Positions 1 to 10,563 of a DNA stretch of 32,411 nt are shown one piece after another. The notes beneath the pieces were generated by a model. That model made no database searches and was not told the origin of the DNA. It was given only the letters and a program-made list of their open reading frames with translations. Position 1 is the first letter of the stretch; every line of letters begins with the position of its first letter. This DNA comes from Elysia marginata. Its lineage: Eukaryota; Mollusca; Gastropoda; Plakobranchidae. The stretch covers positions 24,198 through 56,608 of the forward strand of contig BMAT01003338.1 in NCBI GenBank assembly GCA_019649035.1. Reading direction: 5' to 3'. The position numbers and the translations under genes are program-made.

Positions 1-180
1 ACTTTCGCTCTTTATCGCAAATTATTTAAATATTTTCCAAAGGTTTTTTAATGCATTTTTTATTAAAATGTGCAACAGTCGTGATGACAACATTGTGTTT
101 TTAGAATAAGATGATATCAAAGATTACCCATGCAAAAAATCAGCTTACCCCTCTGAGGTGCGTAACGGAATGACAAGATA

Positions 181-482
181 GAAATTTCGTCCCACGGCCT
201 ATTTCCATAAACTTAAAATTAGATCTCTCTCTTTTATTTATATCTCTCTAACTTTTGTTTTCTTTAATGTTCCTGATACCCATCTGTCTCTGACCTTTTT
301 GTCTGCCCCTCTCCTATACCTATACGCGTCTCTGGGTAGGCCTTTCCATTTATAAACCTAAAATTAGATCTCTCTCTTTTCTCTCCCCCTCCCTCCCCCA
401 CTGAAACCTCGTTTTCATTGACACTGAAACATTTGTGTCTTTGACTTTTTGTCTAGAACCCTCTCCTGTGCCCATCTCTAGG
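181..482. repeat. Degenerate tandem duplication, unit about 145 bp
   Basis: The stretch from about 208 (TAAACTTAAAATTAGATC, then a CT run) recurs from about 353 with one early mismatch. The following TGTCTCTGACCTTTTTGTC near 284 likewise recurs as TGTCTTTGACTTTTTGTC near 434. Both pairs are offset by about 145-150 bp, which indicates an old tandem duplication rich in CT. Confidence 0.7.
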
Positions 483-635
483 CTGAGGCCTGGCCCGTCA
501 ATGCCGACATTTCAGCTGAGTAGGCCTACATCCTCTTCGTAACCGTGATCCAATCCCAGTCTTAAGATTCTAATCTAAGCTTATCTGAGCTTCATTGCAT
601 TGGAGACGTGCTAAAAACCGTTGGAGATGACAATG

Positions 636-757
636 GAGAAACTGAATGAACACATAAATTGAAAAAGACTGATCCCATGAACAATAACAAGAAAGCCATA
701 CTGACACATTTCGTATAAATGTTTATGAACACGAGAATCAGAAATACAGGATTTTCA
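636..757. mobile_element. Decayed internal fragment of the CAGGGATG element family
   Basis: This stretch aligns with the interior of the element at 29065-29267. Shared blocks include GAAACTGA..AACACA..AAATT, then GATCCC, TGAACAAT, and GACACATTTCGT followed by ATGTTTATG and a later GATTTTCAG. Neither terminal inverted repeat is visible at its edges, so it appears to be a truncated or degraded copy. Confidence 0.65.
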
Positions 758-918
758 GATAGCTTTTAAAAGGAACTCTTAGATTTAGAATGATATAGTA
801 TCCATTGCTTCACCACAAGCATGTCATGTAAGAGCAAAGAAGCAACTAAATGGGTGCACACTTCTACAGAACGATTAAACTTGAAAGATAAGAATTGACA
901 TAATTTATTGTGGTTCTT

Positions 919-1000
919 TTTCACTAAATTTCAGGGATGGGGAAATGTAAGAATAGCATTTCACTGAATTTTTCAGGGTTGGGGAAAGTTTTTGCTAGCA
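919..1000. repeat. Tandem duplication of about 40 bp
   Basis: TTTCACTAAATTTCAGGGATGGGG at 919 is repeated as TTTCACTGAATTTTTCAGGGTTGGGG at 959. The units are 40 bp apart and both contain the CAGGG-type end motif seen in the intact elements elsewhere in the window. Confidence 0.7.
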
Positions 1001-1642
1001 CCCTTGAGCTACAGAGAAAGCTACACAGCTTGCACTTGCAGCAATTTTCCACAGAGTGATGAGACCAGAAGATGGGACACCCTCACCCTCAGACTCTAAA
1101 CCTAGCATGCGATATAGTGCACCTGAAAACTAGACTGGCCTTCTTGAATCTAAAACTACAGTCCAGCCATCTCAACCAAGAATCGTTGGTCTTACTGACA
1201 ATCTTACTAAGAGGCTTTGATGTGCGTTTATTGCAAGTTTCCATTTTGAAAGTATAGTCAGGATAGTAATAATACCTTCTTACTGTCAATTTTTATCATG
1301 CAGAATAATCCAGTCTTACTGGATATTTGCCTTATAAAGTAATAGTTGATTCACATTTGTTTGAATGTGCTACTGCGCAGCTCACAGGTAAGGTATCGTC
1401 TAAATTTTTTTAATACTTTTTATTTTGAAAGTTTTCTGGTGGCATCCCTGAGTTTTACAGTAAAGTTGTTTACTTGTTATTGTGTTGTTTTAAAAGAAAA
1501 CAACTTTATCTGTCATCACAAATTATAGATTTATCAGATGTATTGCACATTTGTCAATCATGCCATTTTTTCAATACTTGCAACATCTAATTCTAGGCTC
1601 ATTTTAAGGTCTTTTTTCAAAACCATTTACTTAGCATCCCTG
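932..1642. mobile_element. Decayed or nested CAGGG-end elements
   Basis: Two left-type ends (CAGGGATGG at 932, CAGGGTTGG at 974) are followed by two right-type ends (GGCATCCCTG at 1441-1450, GCATCCCTG ending at 1642). The flank before 974 (ATTTTT) resembles the flank after 1450 (AGTTTT) at 5 of 6 positions, which would fit one 477-bp element. The interior is too diverged to establish the pairing. Confidence 0.4.
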
Positions 1643-1964
1643 ATTTATGGCGAAGTTAGAAGTAGCAAAAAAAGGCAAATGAAAATGCAAAATGTATGTG
1701 TAAAGTCATTTAGCTTTAGTACACAAATATTTTATGAGGCCTTAGACCAATACAAAGCTGCTTAAAGAGTGATTTTGTTGATAGATGTTATTTAGTCAGT
1801 AATTTAATGCTTGTTTATAGTTGATATCCAAATGTCGGACTTTTGAAGTTTACACACCAACAATCCATGTAGATCTTTAAAGGTCCCCACCCATCAAACG
1901 GCTATGTTTTGAAATTACGATTGGATTCGCATGAAAATAGATAAAACATAATTATTTAAAATTT

Positions 1965-2238
1965 TAGGGATGTAAATCTTTTAGATTTAAGCTGAATTCA
2001 GCTTTTTTCCCTTCACTTTAGGGATTTGAGCTCAAATTTTAATCAGTTTCATTCAAGAAAAAACAATCAGTAATTCAACACCTACTTGCAAGTAATCTTT
2101 TGCAGTATGAAACTTAAAATTTAAGAGTGTAATTAATAGCCGTTGCCTATTGTTATTTTATAGTTCTATTGATTTTAAAACACTAAGAGTCTCTTGTCAT
2201 GTTCAGCTTTTTTTGCCTTGCCCTCTTTTACAACCCTG
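1965..2238. mobile_element. MITE-like element, long-type copy 1
   Basis: The 274-bp element starts TAGGGATGTAAA and ends TTTACAACCCTG, imperfect inverse complements (the first base pair is mutated from CAGGG). The 6-bp sequence AAATTT lies directly against both ends (1959-1964 and 2239-2244) and is read as the target-site duplication. Its whole length aligns with 12398-12673. No ORF of transposase size is present, so it is non-autonomous. Confidence 0.8.
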
Positions 2239-3073
2239 AAATTTGGAGTTATTTTTGTGTGGTTCTTGTACTGTGATTGTTTGAAATAGTAAAAGTTTTT
2301 GCGAGTGTTGTGCCGACAAACACATGCGATATCGAGGAAAAGTTTGGGGCATTGTGTGAAGCTGACAAAATCTAGCTTCCAAACTTTTCCTGTCATGTGC
2401 ACAAAATTACCGAACTTGTTTCATTGTCACGCGTAACACATGATTCTAAACCTGAGTTGTTTTGCACTTTTTACGGTTTCCAAAGTAGGTTTTACTTATT
2501 TAGGTCTAATTTACGGCTTTCTTGTTTAAACAACTTGGTTATCACCAGAAAACCGAGGTTGGTCCAGAAAAATCAGTTTTTTTTTCATTTAGTATCATTA
2601 AATGGGTTACAGAAGACCATTGTAGACAACTCGGAAAATGATAAAGTTACAATTTAGAGTCTATGTGGATAAAGGTCTGATGAGTGACTTGAAAAAAATT
2701 TAGATTTTGTTGAATTTTAATTGAAATGCTGTTTATTGATATTGACTTCACATCAGCCCTTTCTGGTTTGGCAATGCTGAAATTTTAGGCATTGTAATCA
2801 TTGTTTTTTCAACAAATAATCTCTTGAAAACGTTTTTATCAGGTCTCCAAAGTCACTTTTTACCCCGTTTTATATAACTTGGAAGGTAGTTTACTGATTT
2901 TCTTCTCATCATTGAAAGAAAAGGCTTGATATGTGCGAAAAGACCAAACCTAGATCTTGGTTTAGGTCTCAAATTAGAACTGCCATTGATCACAAATACA
3001 ATGTATTATTACTATAAAGAAAGATCCTTTTGAAGTTTTTCATACTGGACACTGATTAATAAAAGGCTAGGAT

Positions 3074-3085
3074 GGGGGGGGGGGG
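3074..3085 (+). repeat. G12 homopolymer
   Basis: Twelve consecutive G bases directly follow GAT. This is the longest G run in the window and sits in non-coding sequence. Confidence 0.95.
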
Positions 3086-4513
3086 TGTTATGTGCTAGTC
3101 TATTCAGTTTATTCCAGATGGTTATTGATCTGTTCTAACAGGTAATCTAGCAGGTACATATAGGCATCTAACATGGTGCAAAAACTATGGTAATGTTAAC
3201 AGAAAAGGATGTGATTTTTGTGAACAATCTTGTAAGAGTATTGGCATGTATGTGGCTAGGACAGCCAACGTATTAAAGGATTGCTTAAATCTGGAAGTTT
3301 CATTCACTGATCACCCGCAGATGTAAAAGATGGCCAGGCGAGCGAGAAAAGAGTCAGTTTGTCTATTGATGATAATTATGGAATGCTTCAGATTCCAAGA
3401 AAAACAATCAAGTTGCCGAGCAATTTAACATATACTCAAGTCTCAAGCTGGGAGAGGAAAAATCTCACCTCGTCCTCTTCTCTATTCCTCCTCCTCCTTC
3501 TTTTTTTTCCTCTTCCTCTATCTCTCTGTGCCTGAACACAACGGGTTTATGGTTTTTTTTTTTTAGGATACCTAGAAAATGGGGAAAAACCAGTCAAACA
3601 GGAAAAAAAGCCTTATCCACCAATTTTCTCCATTAGGCGTGTCTGACTGTTTCTTTGAGAAAATTCACCCACTATCAAGGACATTTTGTGCTACTTTGTT
3701 TTAAATACGTACTTCTGAAGTTCACTGCAAGATGTGAAGTGACTAGATAACTAAATTACAAGTTTAAACATTATGTATTATATATGAATAATATTCCCAC
3801 GAAAAGAGTCTATTTGTGGAGTTTTAAAATTGAGAGATATATTTAAGAAGCATTGAAATAACTTGAAAGCCTTTTCAGTCATCATTTTAATGTTTGTCTG
3901 AAGTTTTAATGGAAAAACTTAACAAAATTTTGAAAATTCTGAATTGGATAGTCATGAAAGTTGACTTATCTTGTAGGGGTAGTGCTCGTTATTATAGATT
4001 AACGGTCGTACAGTTCTACAGAAATTGATCCAGCTTTGGCAATTTATAAAAAGTTTTTGATTCTAGTGTTATTTTAAGATTATGTTTATCTGATTATAAT
4101 GTTAAGAGAGCTGCTTTTTTAACGTAGTACTTAACCTCTTACACTTTAGTTACATAAAACTACAGTTTTGTGTAATTTGTGAATGAAAAACTACTAACAG
4201 TAAGAGTTTTATAGCTCTTTTGGTAAAATCTAAATGGCAGGAGCATAACAAATTATATGAAATTTTCAAATGAGTCAAAAATTGCATGTCATGTGTACAA
4301 ATATTTCAAATACTACAAATGAACTTTATTTCTTTCAAAACTTATAAAGATTAGAGTTTTAGCAAAACATTTGGAACATTATTTATCATTTCTGCCAACA
4401 GTTCATTTGGGAAAATCAAATTATGCCTTTTAGTCATTTATATTTTATAAATTACTCCTTTCATTGCAGGTTCTGTGCTTTCTCCTGGGTACAAAGTAGG
4501 TTTTAGGTTGTGG

Positions 4514-4546
4514 ATGTATGATGTCGATGAAAGAGAAAAGTTTTAA
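4514..4546 (+). promoter_or_regulatory. Short upstream ORF overlapping the main start
   Basis: An ATG at 4514 opens a frame of ten codons ending in TAA at 4544-4546, overlapping the presumed start (ATG at 4518) in a different frame. Both ATGs have weak context, with T at position -3. Ribosomes could use either, or leak to the in-frame ATGs at 4521 and 4527. Whether it modulates translation is inference. Confidence 0.45.
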
Positions 4547-5942
4547 AAGTGTCATAGAATCAGATGATGAAAATGAATCTGGAGCTTGTGGAAATACGCC
4601 AGAACCACGTCGCCTGTCCTTGGCTGTTCCAAACCCCGCATCTGGTGGTGTTTTGGATGAAAGTGTGGATAATCTGAGTATGGAAGTACATCTTGGTGAA
4701 GATGGTTCAAGGCATCCTAGTGAAATAAGCTCAATTTCATATCAAAACCTCCTTGACGACGCAGAGCCCTCTAACAGTATTGTTTCACGAAGAGGGAGTG
4801 ATGATAGCTTAGATTCTTATCCACCTGATTTTCCAGACACTGAGGTTCCCCTGGATGAGCTTGAGACATTTGAGGCTCAAGATTTACCATTGTCAGAGCA
4901 CTTTCCTATGGGCGCTCTGCAAGCAGACACAAAAGTCAAGTCTCAGTCAGATAAACAAAGCGGATCAGAAAAAAGCCCCAACCTTACTCAGCCTCACGTC
5001 AGATTGAAAGACTGCCCTTCATCTATCACTGATAAAACAGGGATGCGGGAGAGAACTTTACCGCTCGATGAAAATCATTCCAGTTCTGCAGATGACAAAA
5101 TGGAGGCAAAGAGAAGCAGTTTGGAGATAAGAAATAACATTCCTGTCATGGGAGAGGCAAAAGACTATGAAAAAGACCTAACTATTGGCCTTAGTAAAAT
5201 GCAAGGTGCCAAAGCAAAAATGGTAGGTGTGAAACAATCTCCTGGTCTAGCGAGGAGGGTAGATGAAGTTGAAGATGATGTTGATGCTGAAAACAAAGAC
5301 GTTAACTTTCCAGGAAAGTCTTTTTCCACTTTGTTGTCTCAACCACACAGAACCAAAACTAAATCAAACAGTAAACCAAAAGACAAAGTTGTTGAAGTGA
5401 TAACACCGATACCAAAAAATCTCAATATAGAAAATGAGTACGATTATGTGAAGTATGCCCGGGTCCAACAAGGGAATTCTTATGTGGGTATGAGGCTGGC
5501 ATACTCAAGCTCAAATGACTCCTTGAATATAAAACAGACCGCAGGGTCTGATTGCAGTTCCAGGGAGCTTTCTCCTGAAAAGAATCTTCAACAGAAGATT
5601 CCTGAAACTCAGGAGCCAGTAAGAGAGGACACCCTAACAGAAATACCGCTAAATAACAGCGATTACTTGGAGGATAAAAAAGCTTTCACTTTGTCCCCTG
5701 AGAACACTGAGTGTGATAGTGTAGAGGTTGATAGTGTGACATCTGAAGGTGAAAACTCCACCCCAGGCTTCCCAACGGTGGAGGATGGTTTGTCCAGCAG
5801 CCAGGCAAGCGATGCTGAGGATGGCGCAGTGGGAAATTCCCGAGTTGATCGCTCACCGTCCAAAATGCTCCAGGCAAAGCAGAAGGCAACATTGGAGCAA
5901 GACCTGTTTCAGGATGATGAATGCAATGAGCAACTTTCCATG
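4518..5942 (+). CDS. APBA1: Mint/X11 coding exon 1: disordered N-terminal region (residues 1-475)
   Basis: The exon begins at 4470 after TTTCATTGCAG and ends before the donor ATG|GTGAGT at 5943. An in-frame TAG at 4497-4499, inside the exon, fixes the start at or after 4518. I chose the first ATG; 4521 and 4527 (codons 2 and 4) are alternatives. The 475 codons end in phase 0. The protein is acidic, Ser-rich and mostly low complexity. It has two basophilic kinase-type sites, RRLSL (residues 31-35) and RRGSDDS (91-97), and one Tyr-rich patch, EYDYVKYARV (307-316). The family's Munc18-binding segment is expected in the N-terminus, but I see no convincing match to it; the Tyr-rich patch is only a candidate. 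Without splicing the frame would run into the intron and stop at 5973-5975. Confidence 0.9.
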
Positions 5943-8251
5943 GTGAGTGAGCTTGTTAATTACATTCACATCTAAAGGTATACACCATTTGACCTAGAAG
6001 TTTAATTAGCATTTATTCAAAACCCATCCTGTTTTAAATCAATAACATAACTAGGCCAGGACTGGTAAGATTGTTTCTATGCAGCTGATTTTTATGATTG
6101 GACAAATTTTTATAGGCAAAGGAGTTACAAAAGTGACTGCAAAGTACCGTTTGCAACCAGTCCCAATTAAATTGGATGTAACAGATGTTGGGTTTGAAGG
6201 GCTTCTATAGGATTGAGTTTCTGTCTACAGCAGGTTAACATAATAGTGAAATAAAAATTCTCTGGTGAAATGAAATAATGAAATACTAGCATTTAGCACT
6301 GAAACAATGCAGGTGTTTCTTATATTTTTACGTTGCACCATTGAGGTCTATTTGAGGCCTTAAATTAACCTTTGATATTAAGCAGCACATAACTTCTAAA
6401 ACACCAGCTGGAACTTTTATGAGCACCCAAATCTATATATATTTTGGTAGCCGTTTCATTGTTTTGTAAAAGGTTTTTAAAAACTGCATCGATTCACATC
6501 CAACACATGCAGTTTTCAATAAAAAATACTTTGAATGTATGGGAGTGCGTGTAAGAAATAAAATTTTAAACTTTCACTACTAATTCTTCGTACAAAGCAA
6601 AACAAAATTTTGCTTTGTTTCGCCAGATTCATCTTTTGAAACAGTCGATTTCCGGTTCATTCGATTGAAAGTGAAAGCCAGTCAAAACAAAACGCACTAG
6701 TCACAAAGATGTTCAGTCTTAGAGTTTTCAAGTTCAGTGCAAAGGAAAAAAGATACTTTTTGGTTTGATGTGAATATTAGAGGGCTGTGCCTCCTCTGGG
6801 ATAACAATTACCCCTTATTAGGCCTACTTTTCATTGCAACAGTTTAAGAAGTAAAAATCAAAACATAGCGAAATTTAGATGTGGTTAGATATAGATTTAA
6901 ACTCTAGGCTTGGTCTTCTTCTTGCTTGACATACCGCCTTTTTACTTCTCTGTAATCTTAAACTGCACTGAAAATAAAATGGTTATGTATAGTACCTTAC
7001 TCAGTGAAACAATAAATAAAAATTTGCTCTATTAAAATTTTTTTTTCTTTCTGCAAAGGAAAATATAAAATAACACGCCCCAGTTCTCAGTTTGGGTTTG
7101 AAGAAAAGTTATGTCATGCCTCATGTAAAAGTAAAGTAGATTTAAATCAAGGCCAAGACTAAGTTTTTTAAATAATTTTTTTCATCAATTCTTGGCAGTT
7201 CAAGGTAGACAAAAAAAAAACCAACTGAAAATGCTCTTCTGCATCATGTGAACACTGTGTCTTTATCAATGTCATCATACCTCAAAAGAAACAAAGTTCA
7301 TGTGCAGCTAAACCTAGAGCAATAAATCATTGAATTCAAAATCAAATACAAACTGAGGAAGTAGTATACACAGCTACCAAAAACATTCCTTTACAATGTG
7401 AATTCAATTAGATCTGAGTGCTACATTGGGGAACCGAGCACACAGTGTGCACACTGTCTTTACTAATGATCCGAGCGGTTTATGCTGTGGCATCTGTGCC
7501 ATCAAGGTATATATTTTGAAGGTTGATTGGCAAATTAGATTTGTATTGTAACCTTTTTTCTCTTTCCAGGAAAATTGATAATACAAATACCCACTTTGAA
7601 AAAAACAATGTCTTCAACAAGTTCAAGTTTTTCTACCTTGCAAAACATATGTTGGCAAGTTTTGTTATGCCCCATGTAAAAAAAAAATCCAGAAAAATCT
7701 GAATTTCTTTAAAAATTAAATTAAAGAAAAGGTGAAATAGGCAAAATTTCCACCTTTCCTCTAATTGAGGTTTTTCTAAAGGCCCAGCTTGATTTTTATG
7801 AGTTTCCTTTTGTTACTCAAATGTGTTAAAAAAACTTGAATATGAAAATTTGTAACTTCTATTGAATGTTTTGTTCTTTAAAATGCATGGAGACTTTTTA
7901 CTTAACTTGCCATAGAACTAATATTTTTTTAAACCTAAATTAGAAGCATTGATCCTCATCTCTGCCGTCTCTATTTAGTCAACAACTGTCTGCAAGATAA
8001 ATTTGTGACATCTTGGAAGTACATGTGTTCTAAAATTTACCTGGCAATAATGTAACGGTTAAAATTTTAAAGCCACTGAAAATTCTGTCTTTGTAAAAAT
8101 TGCAACATCTTGTGCTGACTGCCAATGTTAGGCAGTTAGCAACCTTGTGTGAACGTTTGACTTCTAGAATGAAGGTAAGACTTTCAAAATCAATTTGATT
8201 GAATTTAGCTTTATTAGCTATTTTAATATAAGTTTTTTTGTTTTTATTTAG
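5943..8251 (+). other. Intron after coding exon 1
   Basis: A GT-AG intron with donor GTGAGT and a T-rich acceptor tract ending TTTATTTAG. It is AT-rich and holds a hairpin at 6592-6618. I see no other feature in it. Confidence 0.88.
6592..6618. repeat. Perfect 11-bp inverted repeat with 5-base loop
   Basis: ACAAAGCAAAA at 6592-6602 is exactly complementary to TTTTGCTTTGT at 6608-6618, with CAAAA between. In RNA this gives a short AT-rich hairpin. It has no T-run or other sign of a defined RNA gene. Confidence 0.75.
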
Positions 8252-8430
8252 AAACCAAAAGAAATGGATGCACAGGCCATTATGGATGATTTGAAAATGA
8301 AGAGGGAAGCTTTAGATATGGCAATTGCAGATATAAAATCTGCCATTCAACGAAGTAAAAGTATGTCTCTGGAGTCTCCATACCCAAATCAACAAGATGT
8401 AGAGGAACCCCAGCCTGTGTGGGTGAAAAG
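8252..8430 (+). CDS. APBA1: Mint/X11 coding exon 2: CASK-interacting domain (residues 476-535)
   Basis: The exon lies between TTTATTTAG and the donor AAAAG|GTATGT; it enters in phase 0 and leaves after two bases of an Arg codon. It encodes an amphipathic helix (KREALDMAIADIKSAI, residues 493-508), a Ser/Pro stretch (SPY at 517-519), and the terminal EEPQPVWVKR (526-535). This matches, in order and spacing, the CASK-interacting segment I recall for vertebrate Mint1: a KRDAI..AIKDIKEAI helix, then SPY, then EPIWVMR. In that family the hydrophobic-Trp-Val motif docks on the CaM-kinase-like domain of CASK. CASK binding by this protein is therefore a strong inference, and this is the second independent anchor for the gene identification. 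Confidence 0.94.
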
Positions 8431-8882
8431 GTATGTTTTTACGTCTGGATTACATGTGGAATCTGTTGATGTTATATTTATATTTTAAAAGTGCTTTGGA
8501 AGCAAATACATACATTTAGAAAGGGCTTGCATCTGTAGGATTAAAAATGCTCTTTAATTTTTCTTTCATGTCATATTTTGAGATTTTTATACTGTCAGAG
8601 ACCAAACTTGGGTTGTTGTAAACAGATGTGTAACTTTTCAACGATTTAGGAAATTATAACAATTGCTTGATTTATGTCCCCTATAAAGGCTCCCTGATGT
8701 TCCAGAAATACACATTTTAAGTTTTTATTTAATATTTTAGATTTTTCTCCTTATGCATATTGTAACAAAAAAGTTCAGACATTTTTTCAAAGGCTCTGTT
8801 ACAGGTCTGTGTAAAGCATCAACCATGAAGAAAGCTGTAATGTGGACAAATAGCAATTTCAATTTATTTATCAACCTTTCAG
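8431..8882 (+). other. Intron after coding exon 2
   Basis: A 452-bp intron, donor GTATGT, acceptor ACCTTTCAG. The acceptor is followed by another AG (CAGAG), so a 2-nt shift is possible in principle, but only the first AG keeps the frame. Confidence 0.9.
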
Positions 8883-9007
8883 AGAGAACAGAGAGTCAAT
8901 GAATCAACAGCTCCAGTACAGGCAGGAGGAAATGAGGCGAGTGAGGGAAGAAATAGAAAAGCAGCAGGAAACACTGCCCTATCAAGGGAAAAGCCATCAG
9001 GAGAAAG
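8883..9007 (+). CDS. APBA1: Mint/X11 coding exon 3: short coiled coil (residues 535-577)
   Basis: The 125-nt exon completes the Arg codon started in the previous exon and leaves in phase 1 (GAGAAAG|GTCAGT). The run MNQQLQYRQEEMRRVREEIE (540-559) is rich in Gln, Glu and Arg with hydrophobic residues at heptad-like spacing, typical of a short coiled coil. It follows immediately after the CASK-binding motif. I know of no named domain here in vertebrate Mint proteins. Its coding status rests on the frame match at both ends and the compositional contrast with the flanking introns. Confidence 0.88.
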
Positions 9008-10563
9008 GTCAGTAAATAGAGAAGACACCTTCCACTTTCACCCTTTTAAATCTATATCCTCTTGATATTAAGGATTGTTCAGATTTAATAGAGTAAAAAA
9101 ATCAAAGTGGATGATGTTGTTCAAATCAAACAAAAAACTAGAACTCTTAAGCAGGAAAGTAGTCATTAAGAATTTAACACATTATTCTGGATTTCCTTAT
9201 CAGTGTAATTAATATATTTAAAAATTCAAGACGGGGTATGAAGCTGATTAACTGCAAATTAAATTTTCAGTTTCATCACCTCCATCTTAAGAATTTGTCA
9301 TAACAAAACAAAACAACCCAAGCTTTAATCTGTAAGATCGATTAAATTTTAATCTAAATTTTCACTCAATGTAACTTGTAAGCTTGAGAGAGTGATATGT
9401 GAATGAAATAAAATTACAATTTTCATGATTAAATTGAGCCTTATCACAGGTATTTGGATGGTTCAGTATTGCACTCTGTGAACAGGATATTATTGGTTTA
9501 GTTTCAGTTCTTTACCCTCATTTAAAAATAAATAACATATTTGTTAAAGGTTGGGTTAGGACCCTTAAAGTTTAAATTACAAGTTAAAGAGCAAGCAGCT
9601 TTACTACACTGAGCTTGAAGTATAAAAGCATGTTGTGAAACTGCCTTTTTTGTGGAGCTTGTTTGCTTTGTTGAAATTTCACAAAATCACCCTGAGTATG
9701 TTTGTTTTGCACTTGATGGTTCTGCATTCACTTTTTTGTTTGCATTCAAACCATTGCCAAAGCCTGAGACTTCAACTGGGATCTTATGATCTTTGCTCTT
9801 TACATTTCACAGAGTAATCAACTGGTCTGAAATACTGTCAAGCATATACCACCCCTATGTGGTTATAATTAAAATATGATTTTAAGTAAAAAATAAAAAG
9901 GGGGAAGGGGGTGTGTGTGTGCGAAAACAACCTTTGTAGATGATTTCTCAAAGCTTTGCAGAAATTTGCATATAGTTGATGTATGGGAAGGTCATTTGCT
10001 ACATTGCAAGAAGTATGACCTTTATCTCAAATATATTTTTTGGCTTAAAGCTATCTGACCTTCTCAAGTGCTTATATATAAGTTTGTTCAAAGGAATGGT
10101 GCGAGGAGAAGTATCTGATTTTTTTTTGCATTGGTAATAATGCTAACAATGAGTATATGGTTTTGCAATGGCTCGTACATCCCTAAGTGAATAGATTGAT
10201 GTTCCCCTTCCCAATTGAAGTTTAGACTTGTGTTTAGCAGGCACATACATGTATTAGGTTTTTTTCTCCATTGTGCTTTATATTGTGTTTCGTAATTTTT
10301 TTTTCATCACAATATTGTCTTCCAACTATCAACCCAATTATTGACCCATAATCTTTACCATAAATATGAACTAAACTTTTCACAATTCCAGTACACCAGT
10401 CTTGACTAAGTTTAAGACTTGTTTAAAAAGGCTTTTTTTTAGCTTTTTTATTCTGTTGTCGACACATCCATTTTATATATTTAAAAAAATTTTTTAGCCT
10501 TGTTTTATACTCACAAATGATATTTTATTTTTTCCCTTCTGTGTTTTGTACCAATTGCTGTAG
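9008..10563 (+). other. Intron after coding exon 3
   Basis: A GT-AG intron (donor GTCAGT, acceptor CAATTGCTGTAG). It is AT-rich, with a small GT run at 9911-9922. No gene-like sequence is visible. Confidence 0.88.
9911..9922 (+). repeat. GT microsatellite
   Basis: A short alternating GT/TG run follows a G-rich stretch (GGGGGAAGGGG). Confidence 0.8.

Larger units (their letters stand above)
1..4469. other. Non-coding upstream region (5' intron or flank)
   Basis: No open frame here looks like coding sequence; the short ORFs have no splice context or recognisable motif. Because an acceptor ends this stretch at 4469, at least its 3' part is an intron in the 5' UTR. It holds degenerate tandem duplications (181-482, 919-1000), decayed repeat copies (636-757, 932-1642), one intact inverted-repeat element (1965-2238) and a 12-base G run at 3074-3085. 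No promoter or first exon could be identified. Confidence 0.7.

Noticed and set aside
1072..2657. Several 60-86 codon open frames in the upstream region.
   Set aside because: They have AT-driven composition, no recognisable motifs, and some lie across mobile elements. Frames of this size are expected by chance.
4824..5560. The family's Munc18-interacting domain in coding exon 1, for example the Tyr-rich patch at residues 307-316.
   Set aside because: The position in the protein is plausible, but I could not match it to any Munc18-binding sequence with confidence, so it is noted only as a candidate in the exon entry.
5663..5946. Open frames on both strands overlapping the end of coding exon 1.
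   Set aside because: They are shadows in other frames of the Mint N-terminal exon, with no splice or homology support.
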